Position numbers and translations under genes: made by a program. The notes under the pieces were generated by a model, which was not told the origin of the DNA, searched no databases, and saw only the letters and a program-made list of their open reading frames with translations. Of a stretch of 64,000 bases of DNA, positions 35,639 through 47,796 are shown piece by piece. Location: positions 62,001 to 126,000 of the forward strand of contig JACVVK020000450.1 of the NCBI GenBank assembly GCA_018292915.2, in the 5' to 3' direction. This stretch comes from Batillaria attramentaria. Its lineage: Eukaryota > Mollusca > Gastropoda > Batillariidae. Every line of letters starts with the position of its first letter. The stretch's first letter is position 1.

Positions 35639-36003
35639 ACAAGGAGGAACGGCCCCGTCCTACAAAGTTGTTTCTCCAAACTTCATATTATTTTGTCTGT
35701 TTTGTTGTTATTGTTGCCGGTTCTCCCCTCTCCAAGTTCTACTAACGACACTAGATCCTCTACGACCTCGACCGATTAGCCACGTGACTGGGGGTGGGGC
35801 CGGGTGGGGGAAGAAGGGGGGGGGGGAGAGAGAGAGAAGCAGAGATAGGAGTTTAACGTCCTTTTCCACCACAAAAGGGTGATATCAAGGACGGCGCAAC
35901 GAGAAAAAGGCCAGCACAAATATTTGGCCCCAGCGGCCGGGATTCGAACTCTCGGCCCAAGCATTGAAAGTCCAGCGCTCTACCATTCGGCCACCCTGGC
36001 TCC

Positions 36004-36041
<38 letters not shown>

Positions 36042-37219
36042 GTCAGTTCCGTGAACTAAACATTTGCCGTCAGCCTCAGGCAGGTCGTCATACAGAGAGA
36101 GAGAGAGAGAGATGACGTCAATTCCGTGAACTAAACTTTTGACGTCAGCCTCTAGCACTGAGATCGTCTGAGGATGCTTGTTCATGTCTTGTGATTTCCC
36201 TGTTGGCTTTGTGACTTCTCCAACTGAATTATTTTTCACATGAAATCTGGAAGATCTAGAGGGCTGATGAAATGTCGGAAGCAGTGACGATACTTGCAGA
36301 TTTTGTCTGTGAACCAAACATTTGACGTCAGCCTCAAGCTGCTCGTCTGTCAGGTGATACTTCTTCATATCTTGTGATTTCCTTGTTGTTTCTGTGACTT
36401 CCGTGACTGAATTAATTTTGATATAAAGTCTGGAAGATCTAGAGAGCTGGTGAAACGTGGACTTAAATGCCTCGGGTTGTACTTACGAAATTGCAAAATT
36501 GGGACTTTTTTGACCAGCGCTTCTCGCAGAAACGTGAAAAAATGTGTTTATCTAAAAGCTCTGTTATTCTTAATACTAAAGCTATAATAGTGCAGTAGTT
36601 CATGTCATATGTGCAGTTGGCATAAGTGACAAAAATACCCGAATGATGAGTAATTTGAAGGAGTCTTTTCATAGATATTTGGCCTTATATGCAAACAACC
36701 CCTACCTCGGAAATATTATTCTTACACAAAACCTGTCAGAGCTACAGAGCTGTGCTACGAAAACAGGCAGTATAATTGGATGATCTTCCCAATTTCAGAA
36801 GATGAAGCCATCTGGACATTTTTTTCGAAAAAATTCGTAACATGACCGATTTTTTTAAATCTGCGATAACTCTTCTGAAAATGCGGCAGGCTAAAAATCG
36901 TGAAAGGTAGCTCTGGAGAAGGTGAATTCCCATTTTATCTCAAAGTAAAAAGGCCTCCAACGAGGTGGTTTAGGAGATAGTCATCATTACATCCGTCCAC
37001 ACACACACACACACACACGTCACTCCCGCCAAAAAGAACGCAGCAGCATAGTGTGCACGTAAGGTGTCTATGACGCAGATTTCGTTACGTCACTGTGTGC
37101 GTGAAAGTAAGTATTGTGTGGAGAAACGTCACAGTCTTGTTTTGTATCACTGAAACTTGCTGCTGCGCGTAGCAAAATCTGCCCCGTCTCATAAAGTTGT
37201 TTCTCTAAAGAGAAACAAC
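35639..37219 (-). mobile_element. TTAA-type element F6
   Basis: Complete minus-strand F copy. It shares TTAA junctions with F5 (35635-35638) and F7 (37220-37223). It has a (CA)n tract at 36998-37018, CRE-rich tandem units, a SINE and a head palindrome with one mismatch (CTCTAAAGAG). Confidence 0.72.
35840..36004 (-). repeat. tRNA-derived SINE inside F6
   Basis: Minus-strand SINE with boxes A and B and the GATATCA body motif. The tail side is shortened and follows a (GA)n tract. Confidence 0.75.
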
Positions 37220-37223
37220 TTAA

Positions 37224-37402
37224 AACAAGGAGGAACGGCCCCGTCCTACAAAGTTGTTTCTCCAAATTTCATTTTATTTTGTCTGTTTTGTTGTTATTGT
37301 TGCCGGTTCTCCCCTCTCTATGTTCTACCAATGACACTAGATCCTCTACGACCTCGACCGATTAGTCACGTGACTGGGGGTGGGGCCGGGTGGGGGGAGA
37401 GC

Positions 37403-37433
<31 letters not shown>

Positions 37434-38575
37434 TGGGTGTTTAGGAGTTTAACGTCCTTTTCCACCACGTAAGGGTGATATCAAAGACGGGGCAACGAGA
37501 GAAAGGCCAGCACAAATATTTGGCCCAAGCCGGGATTCGAACTCTCGACCCGAGCATTGAAAGTCCAACGCTCTACCATTCGGCTACCCTGGCTCCCCAG
37601 AGAGAGAGAGAGAGAGAGAGAGACGTCAGTTCCGTGAACTAAACATTTGACGTCAGCCTCAGGCAGGTCGTCATACACAGACGGAGAGATGACGTCAGTT
37701 CCGCGAACTAAACATTTTGACGTCAGCCTCTAGCACTGCGATCGTCTGAGGAAGCTTGTTTATGTCTTGTGATTTCCCTGTTGGCTTTGTGGCTTCCCCG
37801 ATTGAATTATTTTTCACATGAAATCTGGAAGATCTAGAGGGATGGTGAAATGTCGGAGGCAGTGACGATGCTTGCTTATTTTGTCTGGGAACTAAGCGTT
37901 TGACGTCAGCTTCACACTGGTGGTATGACAGATGATGCTTGTGCATGTCTTGTAATTTCCCTGTTGCTTTTGTGACTTCCCTGGCTGAATTAATTTTTAC
38001 ATAAAATCTGGAAGATCTAGAGGGCTGGTGAAACATGGACTAGAATATCTTGTATTGTACTTATGAAATCGAAAATTTGGAACTCTTTTGACCGGTGCTT
38101 TTCGCAGAAACTTGAAAAAGTTATGTTTATCTAAAAGTTCAGTTATTCTAAATGCTAAAGCTATAATAGTGCAGTAGTTCCTGTCATATGTGCAGTTGTC
38201 ACACTAGACAAAAACGCCGGGATGATAAGTAATTTGCAGTAGTCTTTTCATAGATATTTGATCTTATGTGCAAACCACCCCTACCTCGAAAATATTTTTT
38301 TTACACAAAACCAGTCAGAGCTACAGAGCTGTAGCACGAATACAGGCAGTGTGGTTGGGTGAACTTCCAAAGTCTAGAAAATGAAGGAATTTGAACAACT
38401 TTTTCGAAAAAATTCGTAACACGACCGATTTTTTAAAATCGGCGATAACTCTTCTGAAAATGCGGCAGGCTAAAAATCGTGAAAGGTAGGTCTGGAGAAG
38501 GTGATTTCCCATTTTATCTCAAAGTAAAAAGGCCTCCATCGAGGTGGTTTAGGAGATAGCCATCATTACATCCGT

Positions 38576-38661
<86 letters not shown>

Positions 38662-38868
38662 ACGTCTCACAACTCCCGCCAAAAAGAACGCAGCAGCATA
38701 GTGTGCACGTCAAGTGTCTATGACGCAGGTTTCGTTACGTCACTATGTGCGTGAAAGTATTATTGTGTGGAGAAACGTCACAGTCTTGTTTTGTATCACT
38801 GAAACTTGCTGCTGCGCGCAGCAAAATCTGCCCCGTCTCATAAAGTTGTTTCTCTATAGAGAAACAAA
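37224..38868 (-). mobile_element. TTAA-type element F7
   Basis: Minus-strand F copy with head palindrome at 38843-38870 (last base pair changed), a very long (CA)n tract at 38576-38662, SINE at 37427-37598 and CRE-like units. It ends at TTAA 38869-38872. Its body resembles the diverged F4 in part (ACCGGTGCTTTTCGCAG). Confidence 0.7.
37427..37598 (-). repeat. tRNA-derived SINE inside F7
   Basis: Minus-strand copy of the F-embedded SINE, with box B GAGTTCGAATCCCGGC and box A present. Confidence 0.75.
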
Positions 38869-39086
38869 TTAAAGAAGAAAAAAAAAAAAACACCAAAGGC
38901 TTAACGTCCGTTTCTCTGGCTGTATGAACTGATTCTGTTTGTGAAAACAGACAAAATGAATGGTGCCGAGCTGTCAGCGTTCAGCTTGAGTGTTCAGTTA
39001 AGGTAGCCCACCCCAACTCCATCCCCCACTTTAAGCTGCTCATCAGGACCGTCTCATCAGGAGACGTTGCTTACTCTGACATGGTA

Positions 39087-39187
<101 letters not shown>

Positions 39188-39768
39188 CTGCGCGCGGGAG
39201 CTTCCACGGCCGTACTGCTCCTGACGCATATTCTAGCCCAGTCTGCATTCCTGAAACACTTGCGGAGCAGCTGGATGATTCACGTACGTCTCTTACCAGC
39301 TGGGTCGACCCCGGACTGCCAGCGGAAGTGATTCAGGAGATTAACAACGCTGAGGACGTGGCAAAGGCTCGCAAATTTGACATCGATGAAGTGAAGAACA
39401 TGGTCAGAAAGCTGGACCTGACAGCAAGAGAGTTGATCCTTGATACCAGGAGGAACAAGAAATTGAGAAAGGTTGTAGTAGTGAAGAGAGGGGACAAAAG
39501 GTTCGTTCTGGGGGAGAGCGAAGAGTTTAGATTGAAGTACTCGTACGAGAACGGCACAGCGGTTAGAGAGTATTTCCGGATCACGCAAAGCGGGTTTAGG
39601 ACGACATCGTTGGACAGGGCCGACACCACGGATCTCGGCCTCTTGACAGCTATACAACCAAACGATCCTCAGTACAAACAAGCTGTGGAAACGATAAACT
39701 TGGAGTTTCGTGTTTTACGAGACTTAGTTATACTTTATACAAAACACTATTGCAGCACGCGAAAGTAG
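39188..39768 (+). CDS. KCNN-like: SK channel copy 1, last exon: unknown C-terminal domain
   Basis: Enters in phase 1 after (GT)nTAG and reads 192 codons plus the stop TAG. The first about 70 residues are variable. From FDIDEVKNMVRKLDL onward it is well conserved with copy 2: LILDTRRNKKLRKVVVVKR, then FVLGESEEFRLKYSYENGTA, then REYF, and a helical end LEFRVLRDLVILYTKHY. The part with RNKKL, alternating K/V and GESEEFRLKY looks like a beta-rich domain between two helices. I do not recognise it as a known domain, and it is not part of ordinary vertebrate SK proteins as I know them. Confidence 0.85.
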
Positions 39769-40299
39769 CGATCTCCCCAGGAGTTAGTTTGAAGGGAAGA
39801 TAAGCTAGGCAGTTCCGCGCTCGGTGACAACTGTTTCCAACCTACAGCCTGTTTTTGTTGTTGTTGTTGTTTCTTCCCACAGAAACGTAGCTGTGTCGCC
39901 GGAATGGTTACTGCCGTATGGTTCTGGAGCGTCAAGTGCCAAGTGTCGCGGACGACGCGGTATGCAAAATTTCAGAATCACATATGAGCGTACTGATCAG
40001 AGTTTGTTGCAAACAGACCGTTCTATTTCGAAGGTCTTTGGTTCGTTTGAAAGAAAAAAAGGCGTTTCAGTTCGGGGGAGCCCCTACCTTGCTATGGACA
40101 ATGCAAGTCTCCACCTGTTCAATGAAAACTATCGACCTTTGCCGCAGTACAAGCACAGTTCGCTCCCACGAAGAGTCCCAAATATTTCTGTCCTTGGATC
40201 GAAAGATCTAACATTTGGTTCCCACCGACTGAGAGTCCAGATCTCACGGAAATGGAGGTTCCTCTGTGGTTCCCCTACAAGCACAGTTCCCTCACCTAA

Positions 40300-40305
40300 A
40301 ATAAA
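40300..40305 (+). terminator. Candidate poly(A) signal for SK copy 1
   Basis: AATAAA about 0.5 kb after the stop codon. Further AATAAA hexamers lie at 42801 and 42821, so the true 3' end is not decided by sequence. Confidence 0.25.
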
Positions 40306-40638
40306 AGGTCAAAGTATGTATGTGCTGGGATCTGTAGATGTTAATTCTCGCTCCTTCACAAGCACAGTTCTCTCCCCCGAAGCATCCAAAGTCCCGTTTT
40401 CGGTCTTTCATTGACGGTTTGGTTCTTAATTGTGGAAGTTGTTGCTTTTACTTCTGTCACGTAAACTGTTTGCCGAGATTTTGAATCCCGCGTACCATTC
40501 GTCGCCCGCCGCTTGGTACGCCGCGTGCAGTATCTCCAAATGTATCCGACAGTGACCATTTCAGCCATTTTTTTCTGTTGTAGTTAAATTATATCCGTCT
40601 TTAAGTGCGTGTAATCAAGTAGGTCAGCCGCCAGATCA

Positions 40639-40805
40639 CCAGTCAGCTTCTACTTTGTGCATGGGCACCAGTCAGCTTCTACTTTGTGCATGGGCACTAG
40701 TCAGCTTCTATTATGTGCATGGGCACCTGTCAACTTCTACTTTGTGCATGGGCATCAGCCCCCGTCTACTTTGAGCATGGGCTTTAGCCAGTTTCTACAT
40801 GCTAA
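40639..40805 (+). repeat. Approximately 29-bp minisatellite in the 3' flank of SK copy 1
   Basis: Five to six imperfect copies of a unit containing CAGCTTCTACTTTGTGCATG. The homologous place after copy 2 (62127-62235) has three to four diverged copies. Confidence 0.75.
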
Positions 40806-41846
40806 TTTGAGCAGAAGACAGACTGGGCGCATCGGACCACAGGCGTAGTGCACAGCCGGGCCGGAGACCATTTTTTAATTTTTTTTTTAAAATACAAATA
40901 TAGGAAACGTGGATACAACATGCACGTGCAACTGGGTAGCAAATGTTTCTTTTAATTAATCTGCCTGCACGGTTGTTGTACCACTATGTGCAAATTGACA
41001 CCATCTGTAAATACCTTTGGTAGGTACCGCTACCGTGCACCTCCACCCGGCAACTGTTATTGATGGGTATAATTATGCATTTCCTGGTCCATGGGGGTGT
41101 ACTGAACAGGGACGTCAATCGTTAACAGGTTTTTCATGGCACACACTCTCCCTCTTGACAGTATATTTACGGGTATCGGGCATCGGCCGACAAAGAGAAA
41201 ATCTGCCGTTCCGCTAGCATTACGAAGGATAGTGCGTGCCAGTAGGATAAACCTGTTAATTGGCTTCCGTGTCCAGTACACCCCCCAAAAGAACCAGGAA
41301 TCCCCACCAGCAAGAGTCGTAGGGGGAAAGGGTGCACGGTAGCGATACCCGGCTAACCGGGTATTTGCAGACAGAACCTGTTTCCAGAGAGTGGTCCAAC
41401 GCAGTTCTCAGGGACAAAGCCGATTCACTCTGTACACAAGGGCAAGTCAAGACGGCAAAGAGTTTTTGGGGTTTGTTTGGATTTTTTTTTCCTGTGCTAC
41501 ACCGATTCAAAAATGTAAACGTCGATTGCTTAAAGTCGTTGGACCCCTTCAGACAAACCGAAATCCAGTGACCACTAGCACTGAGTGTTGCTATTTCAAA
41601 AATGTAAGTAGCACCAGAAACTCTCCTTCGATTTCGGTTGGTCTGTGTAAAAGTCGGGACCGTTTATCAACCAGCAAACTTTCACCAACACATTACTACT
41701 GTGAATAATTAAAAGACGTGTCCAGACTTCAAATTCCTGGCTTTACCTGAGAGCAATCGTCTTTTGAATCGAAGTAGCGGCAGGAAAAAAAAATCCGTTC
41801 TTTTGCCCCCCCCCCCCCCCCCCCTGACTGTGTACCACGAAATAGA

Positions 41847-42178
41847 CGGGCGGGTTTTTGGGTTGTTTTTTTTTCGGTGCCCTGCCGCTTGATACGTTTC
41901 GGCAACGTGTTATTTCGGCTGAAGTCGTTGTTTTGAAATTTTCAGATCATAATAACGTAGTAGTACAAGTCGTGTTCTGGTTGATTAACGTCCCCATTCT
42001 GTCTAACCGAAACCGGAAATCCCAAAGCGTTTTCCCGGTGTGATGATTTTTTTTTAAATTTGAAACTGAGGCGGCTGTTGGAAAAACGTGGTGCTATGGC
42101 GAGGAAAAACGCCAAATGAGGGTGCTATGATTCTGAAGCGGCAGGGCACCGAAAAAAAAAAAACCCAAACCGCCCGTG
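41847..42178. mobile_element. Small inverted-repeat element (MITE-like)
   Basis: Ends CGGGCGGGTTTTTGGGTTG...TTCGGTGCCCTGCCGCTT and AGCGGCAGGGCACCGAA...CCCAAACCGCCCG form inverted repeats of about 42 bp. A related fragment is at 47203-47248. No gene inside. Confidence 0.6.
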
Positions 42179-42379
42179 CATTTTGTTTAATAGCCGTGTT
42201 GCACACTTGTCTGGATCCGTGTTCATCTTAGGGGCCATTTGGTAAAAAGTCCAGAGCGCCATGGATTTGAAAAGCACATGCCCTTTTAGCATTTGAAGGT
42301 AGATCTGCTGTCGTATACGCGGATACGCCTTGAACAAACCTGTGCATGTGATTCGCTTACGTGTTTAGAATTAAACGAT

Positions 42380-43881
42380 ATTCGCCCTTCAAGCATATCG
42401 GCCCTGTAGTCACTTTCCAGCGCTTCAGTGGTCAGAGTGAAGTGAACATGTTCCAATTGTCATACTGTCAAAGGAATCAACTAGCGGGCCATCAAAAACA
42501 CGAAAATGGCAAATAAGTTTTGTATATTATACACTTTTAAAGTACGTTTCTTTGTCCTTCTTTTGTATACACTAGCATATTTCTATGAGTTTATTTCTTC
42601 CTCTTAATTTTGCTATGTATGCATTGATGTTTGCTGACATTTTGTACAGTATGTATATTATAATAATTGTGTTTATGTATATAAGGATTTGGTCGGAGTC
42701 TTTGTACGACGACCTCAGTCCTTATTTTGTTTGGGAAGAAAGTTGATGAGTTGCAGACCACTGTACAACACTTTTACTGTGATAGTTTACAACGAAAAAA
42801 AATAAAAATTAAATGTTCATAATAAAACGAGACAGCGAAATCTTCTACTGTGTCACACATGTTTCCATGTTATTTCCATCCATGATACGTTCATTCATTA
42901 AAACCGGTATTATCAACTGGCATTTTGCATAAATGTAGTTTCAACAGATAAGACAGTCACCGTCTCAGTTATTTTGAATCAGTAAATGAAAAGTGCGCAA
43001 AATATTGCAGTCGACAACAATTTTCGGCGATAAATTTTTTTTTGTTTTTAATGGAGCCACTTTCTCATACGTATCACAGAGAAAAAAGTTGTTCCTGGCC
43101 TAGGGACCTTACACATGTCATGACAGTAGAGGTTCGAGGTTTCTCAGAGTCTATTTCTTCTCGGCATAAGGGAAATTTGCATTGAAAACGCCGGCGGAAA
43201 AAAGGTCAAGTATCAAAATTAGCCTAAAATGTACCTTCCTAAAGCCTCAAGTGAGAATGACGTCAAAGGTTATCAAACTCGGTAACTGAAGTGCATACCG
43301 TTAAAATCCTTTATGAGACAACAAGAACCAGTTATATCAGTAAAAAACAAACAAACAAACAAACAAAAAAAAAACCCAACAACAACAAAACAACCAACAA
43401 CAAAAAAACCCACCAAAGTATTATTTTTTATTTGTTACATTCCTTGAAAGGACATACGTGGTGGAAAAAGGACTTAACCCCCCCCCCCCCCCCGAAACGA
43501 CTTGTTAAAAAAAAAAAATCAGTGAAATGTCAATGTTGGCGTGTTTCACTTACGCCCAAAAGAAACGGAGACACTTTGAAACGTGACTGTCATGAAAGAT
43601 ATTCGGTCACTAGTCCAGGAACAACTGTCTCTCTTTGATAGGTATAAGGAAGCGGCTTCATAAAAAGCTATCGCCGAAAATCGTCGGCGACTGCAATACG
43701 AAACGAACCATAATTATGTTGAACAAAGCCATGATTCTGTACTAGCGAGATTCGTTGTGAAGTGATATTTTCATTGGCTGTTTGGTTGTTGTTGTTTTGT
43801 TGGGTTTTTTTTTTTTGGGGGGGGGGGGAGGGTCATCATTATAATTATTTATAATACTAGCAGATGTACCCAGCTTTGCCG
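42380..43881. other. Intergenic DNA between SK copies, no recognised gene
   Basis: AT-rich. It contains AATAAA hexamers at 42801 and 42821, (AAAC)n-like sequence near 43345, and homopolymer C and G runs (43479-43494, 43817-43827). The start (42361-42480) is homologous to 63688-63830 after SK copy 2. Confidence 0.5.
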
Positions 43882-44044
43882 GGGGAGCCGGGGTGGTCGA
43901 ATGGGAGAGCGTTGGACTTCTAATGCTCGGGCCGTGAGTTCGATCCCGGCTGGGGCCAAATATTTGTGCTGGCTTTTTCATCGTTGCCCCGTCTTTGATA
44001 TCACCCTATGTGGTGGAAAAGGACGTTAAACCCCCAAACACCCA
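43882..44044 (+). repeat. tRNA-derived SINE with target duplication
   Basis: tRNA-like head (box A GGTGGTCGAATGGGAG, box B GAGTTCGATCCC), SINE body and tail GTTAAACCCCCAAACACCC. It is flanked by AGCTTTGCCG (43872-43881 and 44045-44054). Confidence 0.85.
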
Positions 44045-44317
44045 AAGCTTTGCCGATAAATCCCGCGATGGGAGGTAATAAGAATTTGCGATGCGAAGTC
44101 GCCGAACTGAACAAGGGAGTTACTTCCCGTGGACCAGTAACCTGTGGGATTACAGTAAGTGCTTTGAAACTAAGTGGAAAAGGTGGATAATAACACTTAA
44201 TTTGACGATTTTCCGATTTTTTTTTCTGCCAGATTCTTTCCGGGTTCCCGGTATCAGCAGGCTGATCACTGTGATCGTGCTAGACTTACTTGTACTTCAG
44301 TGTTTTGTCGTTTTGTT

Positions 44318-44905
44318 ATGTTGTGAAACAACATCATAGGACGGGCTAAATTTTCCACGTTCATGGGCAAGCATCTGTGGTACAAACGCACGTCACTGCC
44401 GATCTCCCGCAGAGACGATTTTGCAAGTGTAACTCTGACAATGACGTAACAAAACGTGCGTCATCGATGCTGACATGTACGGTCCACCGAACGCGCTTCT
44501 CCTCCTCAGTGAACGTCTCAATGGAGCACAAACGCGGCTCGCGCGAGTCTGTGTGTGTGTGTGCGTGTGCGCGTGCGTGCGTGCGTGTGAGTGTGTGCGC
44601 GCGCGCGTGTGTATGTCTGACATAACACATAGTTAGAAAACGTTCGCCGCGCAGACTTGTCTGTTAAACATATTGGGTCGGTATTAATTCGATCTTTACA
44701 CTGCGCACGCAGCAGCAACACTTCAATTTTCATGGGCCTGCTTTCATTGCAAGAACTGTATCAAAGTTATTACGCCAAATGTATTATGCGTCATCCCAGT
44801 GAGCAAAAACGTCATAGATTTCAAAGAATACAACTTGACGTCTCTCTTCCAAAAACAAGATTGGTGTGACAGCCCGGTCAGTTGTTTCCATTCAGAGAGA
44901 GAGAG

Positions 44906-44984
<79 letters not shown>

Positions 44985-45062
44985 ATACATGGCATTACAA
45001 AAGAACGACCGTGACGATAGCAGGTGATCAAATGGAAACAACATATTGGGCTGGTGGCCATC
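44318..45062 (+). mobile_element. Palindrome-headed element J
   Basis: Flanked by the 5-bp repeat TTGTT (44313-44317 and 45063-45067). The head is ATGTTGTGAAACAACAT followed by CATAGGACGGGCTAAATTTT, resembling the F head (GAGAAACAAC, then GACGGGGCAGATTTT). It includes a (GT)n tract at 44908-44982 and ends TTGGGCTGGTGGCCATC. It matches the two ends of J' at 21-25.9 kb. Non-coding. Confidence 0.65.
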
Positions 45063-45810
45063 TTGTTATTTTGTGAGATTGCTTGGCATAACATGAGCGC
45101 ATAGAGACTGTTGAATACTGCTAGCCGTTTTATTTAGCCGATACTGAAGAACGGCTAAACCCATTCAGCGTTGTCTGTGTAGCATCTGTTCAGTTCAGGG
45201 GGAAGGGGGGGGGGGGGGGGAGCGGGGCAGGCAAAGTGGTGACATAAAGCAAACTACATATACAGAACACGCGACTCGCTGAGAGAGGTTGATGCATGAT
45301 ATTTGTGGATATGAACCTGGTCTTGCGTTTCCAGATTGTTCTGTTTGCTAAATCATGAGCACAAAAGAAACCGGAAGCACCATTTTGTCCACGTCGTTTG
45401 GACTACCACTGAAAAAGCTATTTTTTTGCGGGGAGTGGGGGGGGGGGGGGAGAAAAAAAGTTGTTCCTCATCGCAGTCAGGCAACGCTTTCAGTGACCAA
45501 TGCACTTAGCTCTAATGTCGTGTTTTGTCATCATTAATTTTGTAATTTAGCAATAATCTGGAACTTTCGTTTCAGTTGTCTGGGAGCAGAGTTCCAAGCT
45601 GTAGCCATGGAAACTGAAGTCAAAAGGTTACGAAAGTAACGTCAGTTGACGTCAAAATTTTTGACAGTTTTGACGGTTGCCATACACGCTCAATATTATT
45701 GTGCAATATTCAGTCTGTGAACGGCAATGGACGGAGCAACAGACGGCGCCATGATAGATCTCTTCTCTTCTGAAAATCAAAAAGTGAATTTGACGCAAAA
45801 TATTGATGAG

Positions 45811-45990
45811 TGCCCACACACGCTCAATAGTTTGACGGTTTGCGCAAAAAATATCAACTGAAACAGATCCATCAATATATTGACGTCAATACTTTTGAGG
45901 CCATCAATACCGCCCCTACACGATCAAAAAAGCGTCAAAAAGTTTGACGTCAATACTATTGATGAAAAAGTTTGAGCGTGTGTGGGCCGC
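45811..45990. mobile_element. Approximately 180-bp MITE-like element
   Basis: Inverted ends GCCCACACACGCTCAA...TTGAGCGTGTGTGGGC, with TTGACGTCAATA motifs inside. A partial related end (CATACACGCTCAATA) is at 45681. No coding capacity. Confidence 0.55.
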
Positions 45991-46530
45991 TTTAAGGCGA
46001 GAACTACGGGAGATCTTGCAAGAATACGCGAGTGTGCGCGTTGCGTACCGTTTCTTGCTCGCTAGTCTTCGCGAGAAGACGCGAGCACGCCGAATCGTTT
46101 CAAGATGGCCGAACGTCAATTCGTGATTCTCGGATTGTTATTTAGGACTTTTTTGCCATTCATTTGTTGATAACAATACAAATACAACCAAGGTTAAATT
46201 GATAGCCATTAATGGCTCCTGTATCTTCCCCTGCATTGTGGTGCTATTACTATTAAAGGGTCTAGATCTATAAATAATTCACATAATTACATTTTTTAAA
46301 ATTTTAAAGTAGAGAGGGGAGACATCGTCCTCTTCGCTGAGCTCTAATACTAATCTATATAGTAATATTTTCTTCAGCAGCTCTCGTCTCTCGCACGTGG
46401 AAGCCATTTTGAATTTCTCGCTTGCCAATTGGCCGTTGCATACTAGTAGTCGCTCTCGCCAGTCTCGCCTCACTCGCGAGTCAGACTCGCCGAGCGAGAA
46501 TGTTAGGCAACACGCCCCTGCTACCATACC

Positions 46531-46860
46531 ACAGACGTAAAGAGATAGACGCACCGCCGCACGCTGCCACCGCTGCTAGCGAGTGTCGCTATCGCGGTCA
46601 TCTTACTAATACCAGAACTCAAAAGCTCTGTGTATAGGACGCCTCGTTCGAAATACAAAGTACTTTAGAAAGACGTCATCAGAAATGTGACGTAAGATAA
46701 AGCGGACCAATGCTAAGCGCGCTATGTAAACAGCTGATAGCGTCTGGCCAATGCTATGCGCGCCATGTAAACAGCTGGCACTTCCAGGTACTAGCATCAT
46801 GGCGCGCGGCGGCGTCACTTTTCCGGCACCGCTGTGCGTCTATCTCTATACGGAGGTCTG
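46531..46860. mobile_element. hAT-like MITE, copy A
   Basis: Begins CACAGACGTAAAGAGATAGA and ends TCTATCTCTATACGGAGGTCTG, with roughly inverted termini. The interior is nearly the same as at 51256-51619. The right terminus and target duplication have decayed. It lies about 150 bp before the likely first exon of SK copy 2. Confidence 0.6.
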
Positions 46861-47016
46861 ACGTCATTTTGAGGTTACGTCATTTGTTGGTCCACACAAT
46901 GACGCCAAAAGTTTTGTAGAGTAAGTATGGTTGGCTTTGAGGTGCGGATGGTGTCGCTAGCTGTGCGGGAAGAAAGCAAACCAGGCCGCCTCAGTGCCTG
47001 CGATAGTGTGTAGAAG

Positions 47017-47068
47017 ATGTCAGATGAAGAAGAAGAATCAAAGGAGTCACAAGGCAGCATGGGTTTCG
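47017..47068 (+). CDS. KCNN-like: SK channel copy 2, probable first coding exon
   Basis: The ATG at 47017 is preceded in frame by TAG at 47011. It encodes MSDEEEESKESQGSMGFG up to a weak donor (TTCG|GTTTGT), ending in phase 1. The phase fits the next exon. The start is chosen for the upstream stop and the acidic, soluble product, and is not confirmed by homology. Confidence 0.4.
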
Positions 47069-47796
47069 GTTTGTATCCGCTTTTGCTCTGTTTGTTAATT
47101 TTTTTGGACTGTGCGCGCCCGCCTTCAGAAAACACGCTGATCATAATTACAAAACTTGAGAATTCTACAATGGAAAAGATATTTAACTCCTAAGTGTTCA
47201 TGGGTTTGGGGTTTTTCGTCATTTTTCTGACACCCTGCCGCTTGTCAAACATACAAACATATCTACACTGCGGCCATGCTGCACATCATATAAAAGAGAG
47301 TACTTCCAATGTAGACAAACAAGAAATTGAAATATTTTGTATGACAACTTTGTTGTCTAAATTGCAAACATCGATTTATTATTATTATTATTATTGCGAC
47401 CGTCGAACAAACGTTTTGAAGGAAATTGTTCCCTGTTGCATGCATGAACACCTGCATGGCATAAAATGATGCCCTACCTCTTGCAACATACATGTATCAA
47501 TATTTGTACGGGATCCACTGACGTCACCACGTAAACTAAGCTTATGGTGCTAACACAACGTCGTTCTTACGTCATTTGTGATGGAATTTGCATTTTAGAT
47601 GCACAGCTAACCACAAGTCACCATAGCAAAAACGATTTCATTTCCCTTTAGCAGTGGTGCTGGGGATATCAATCGTTCGTTGATGTGATCGATATCAATG
47701 GGAGTGGACTCATGAGAGTTCAAACCCAAACTAAGAACTGACAGTAAAAACACGACCCTTTGCTTTTATAACGTAATTATGATTTGTTCGTGACAG

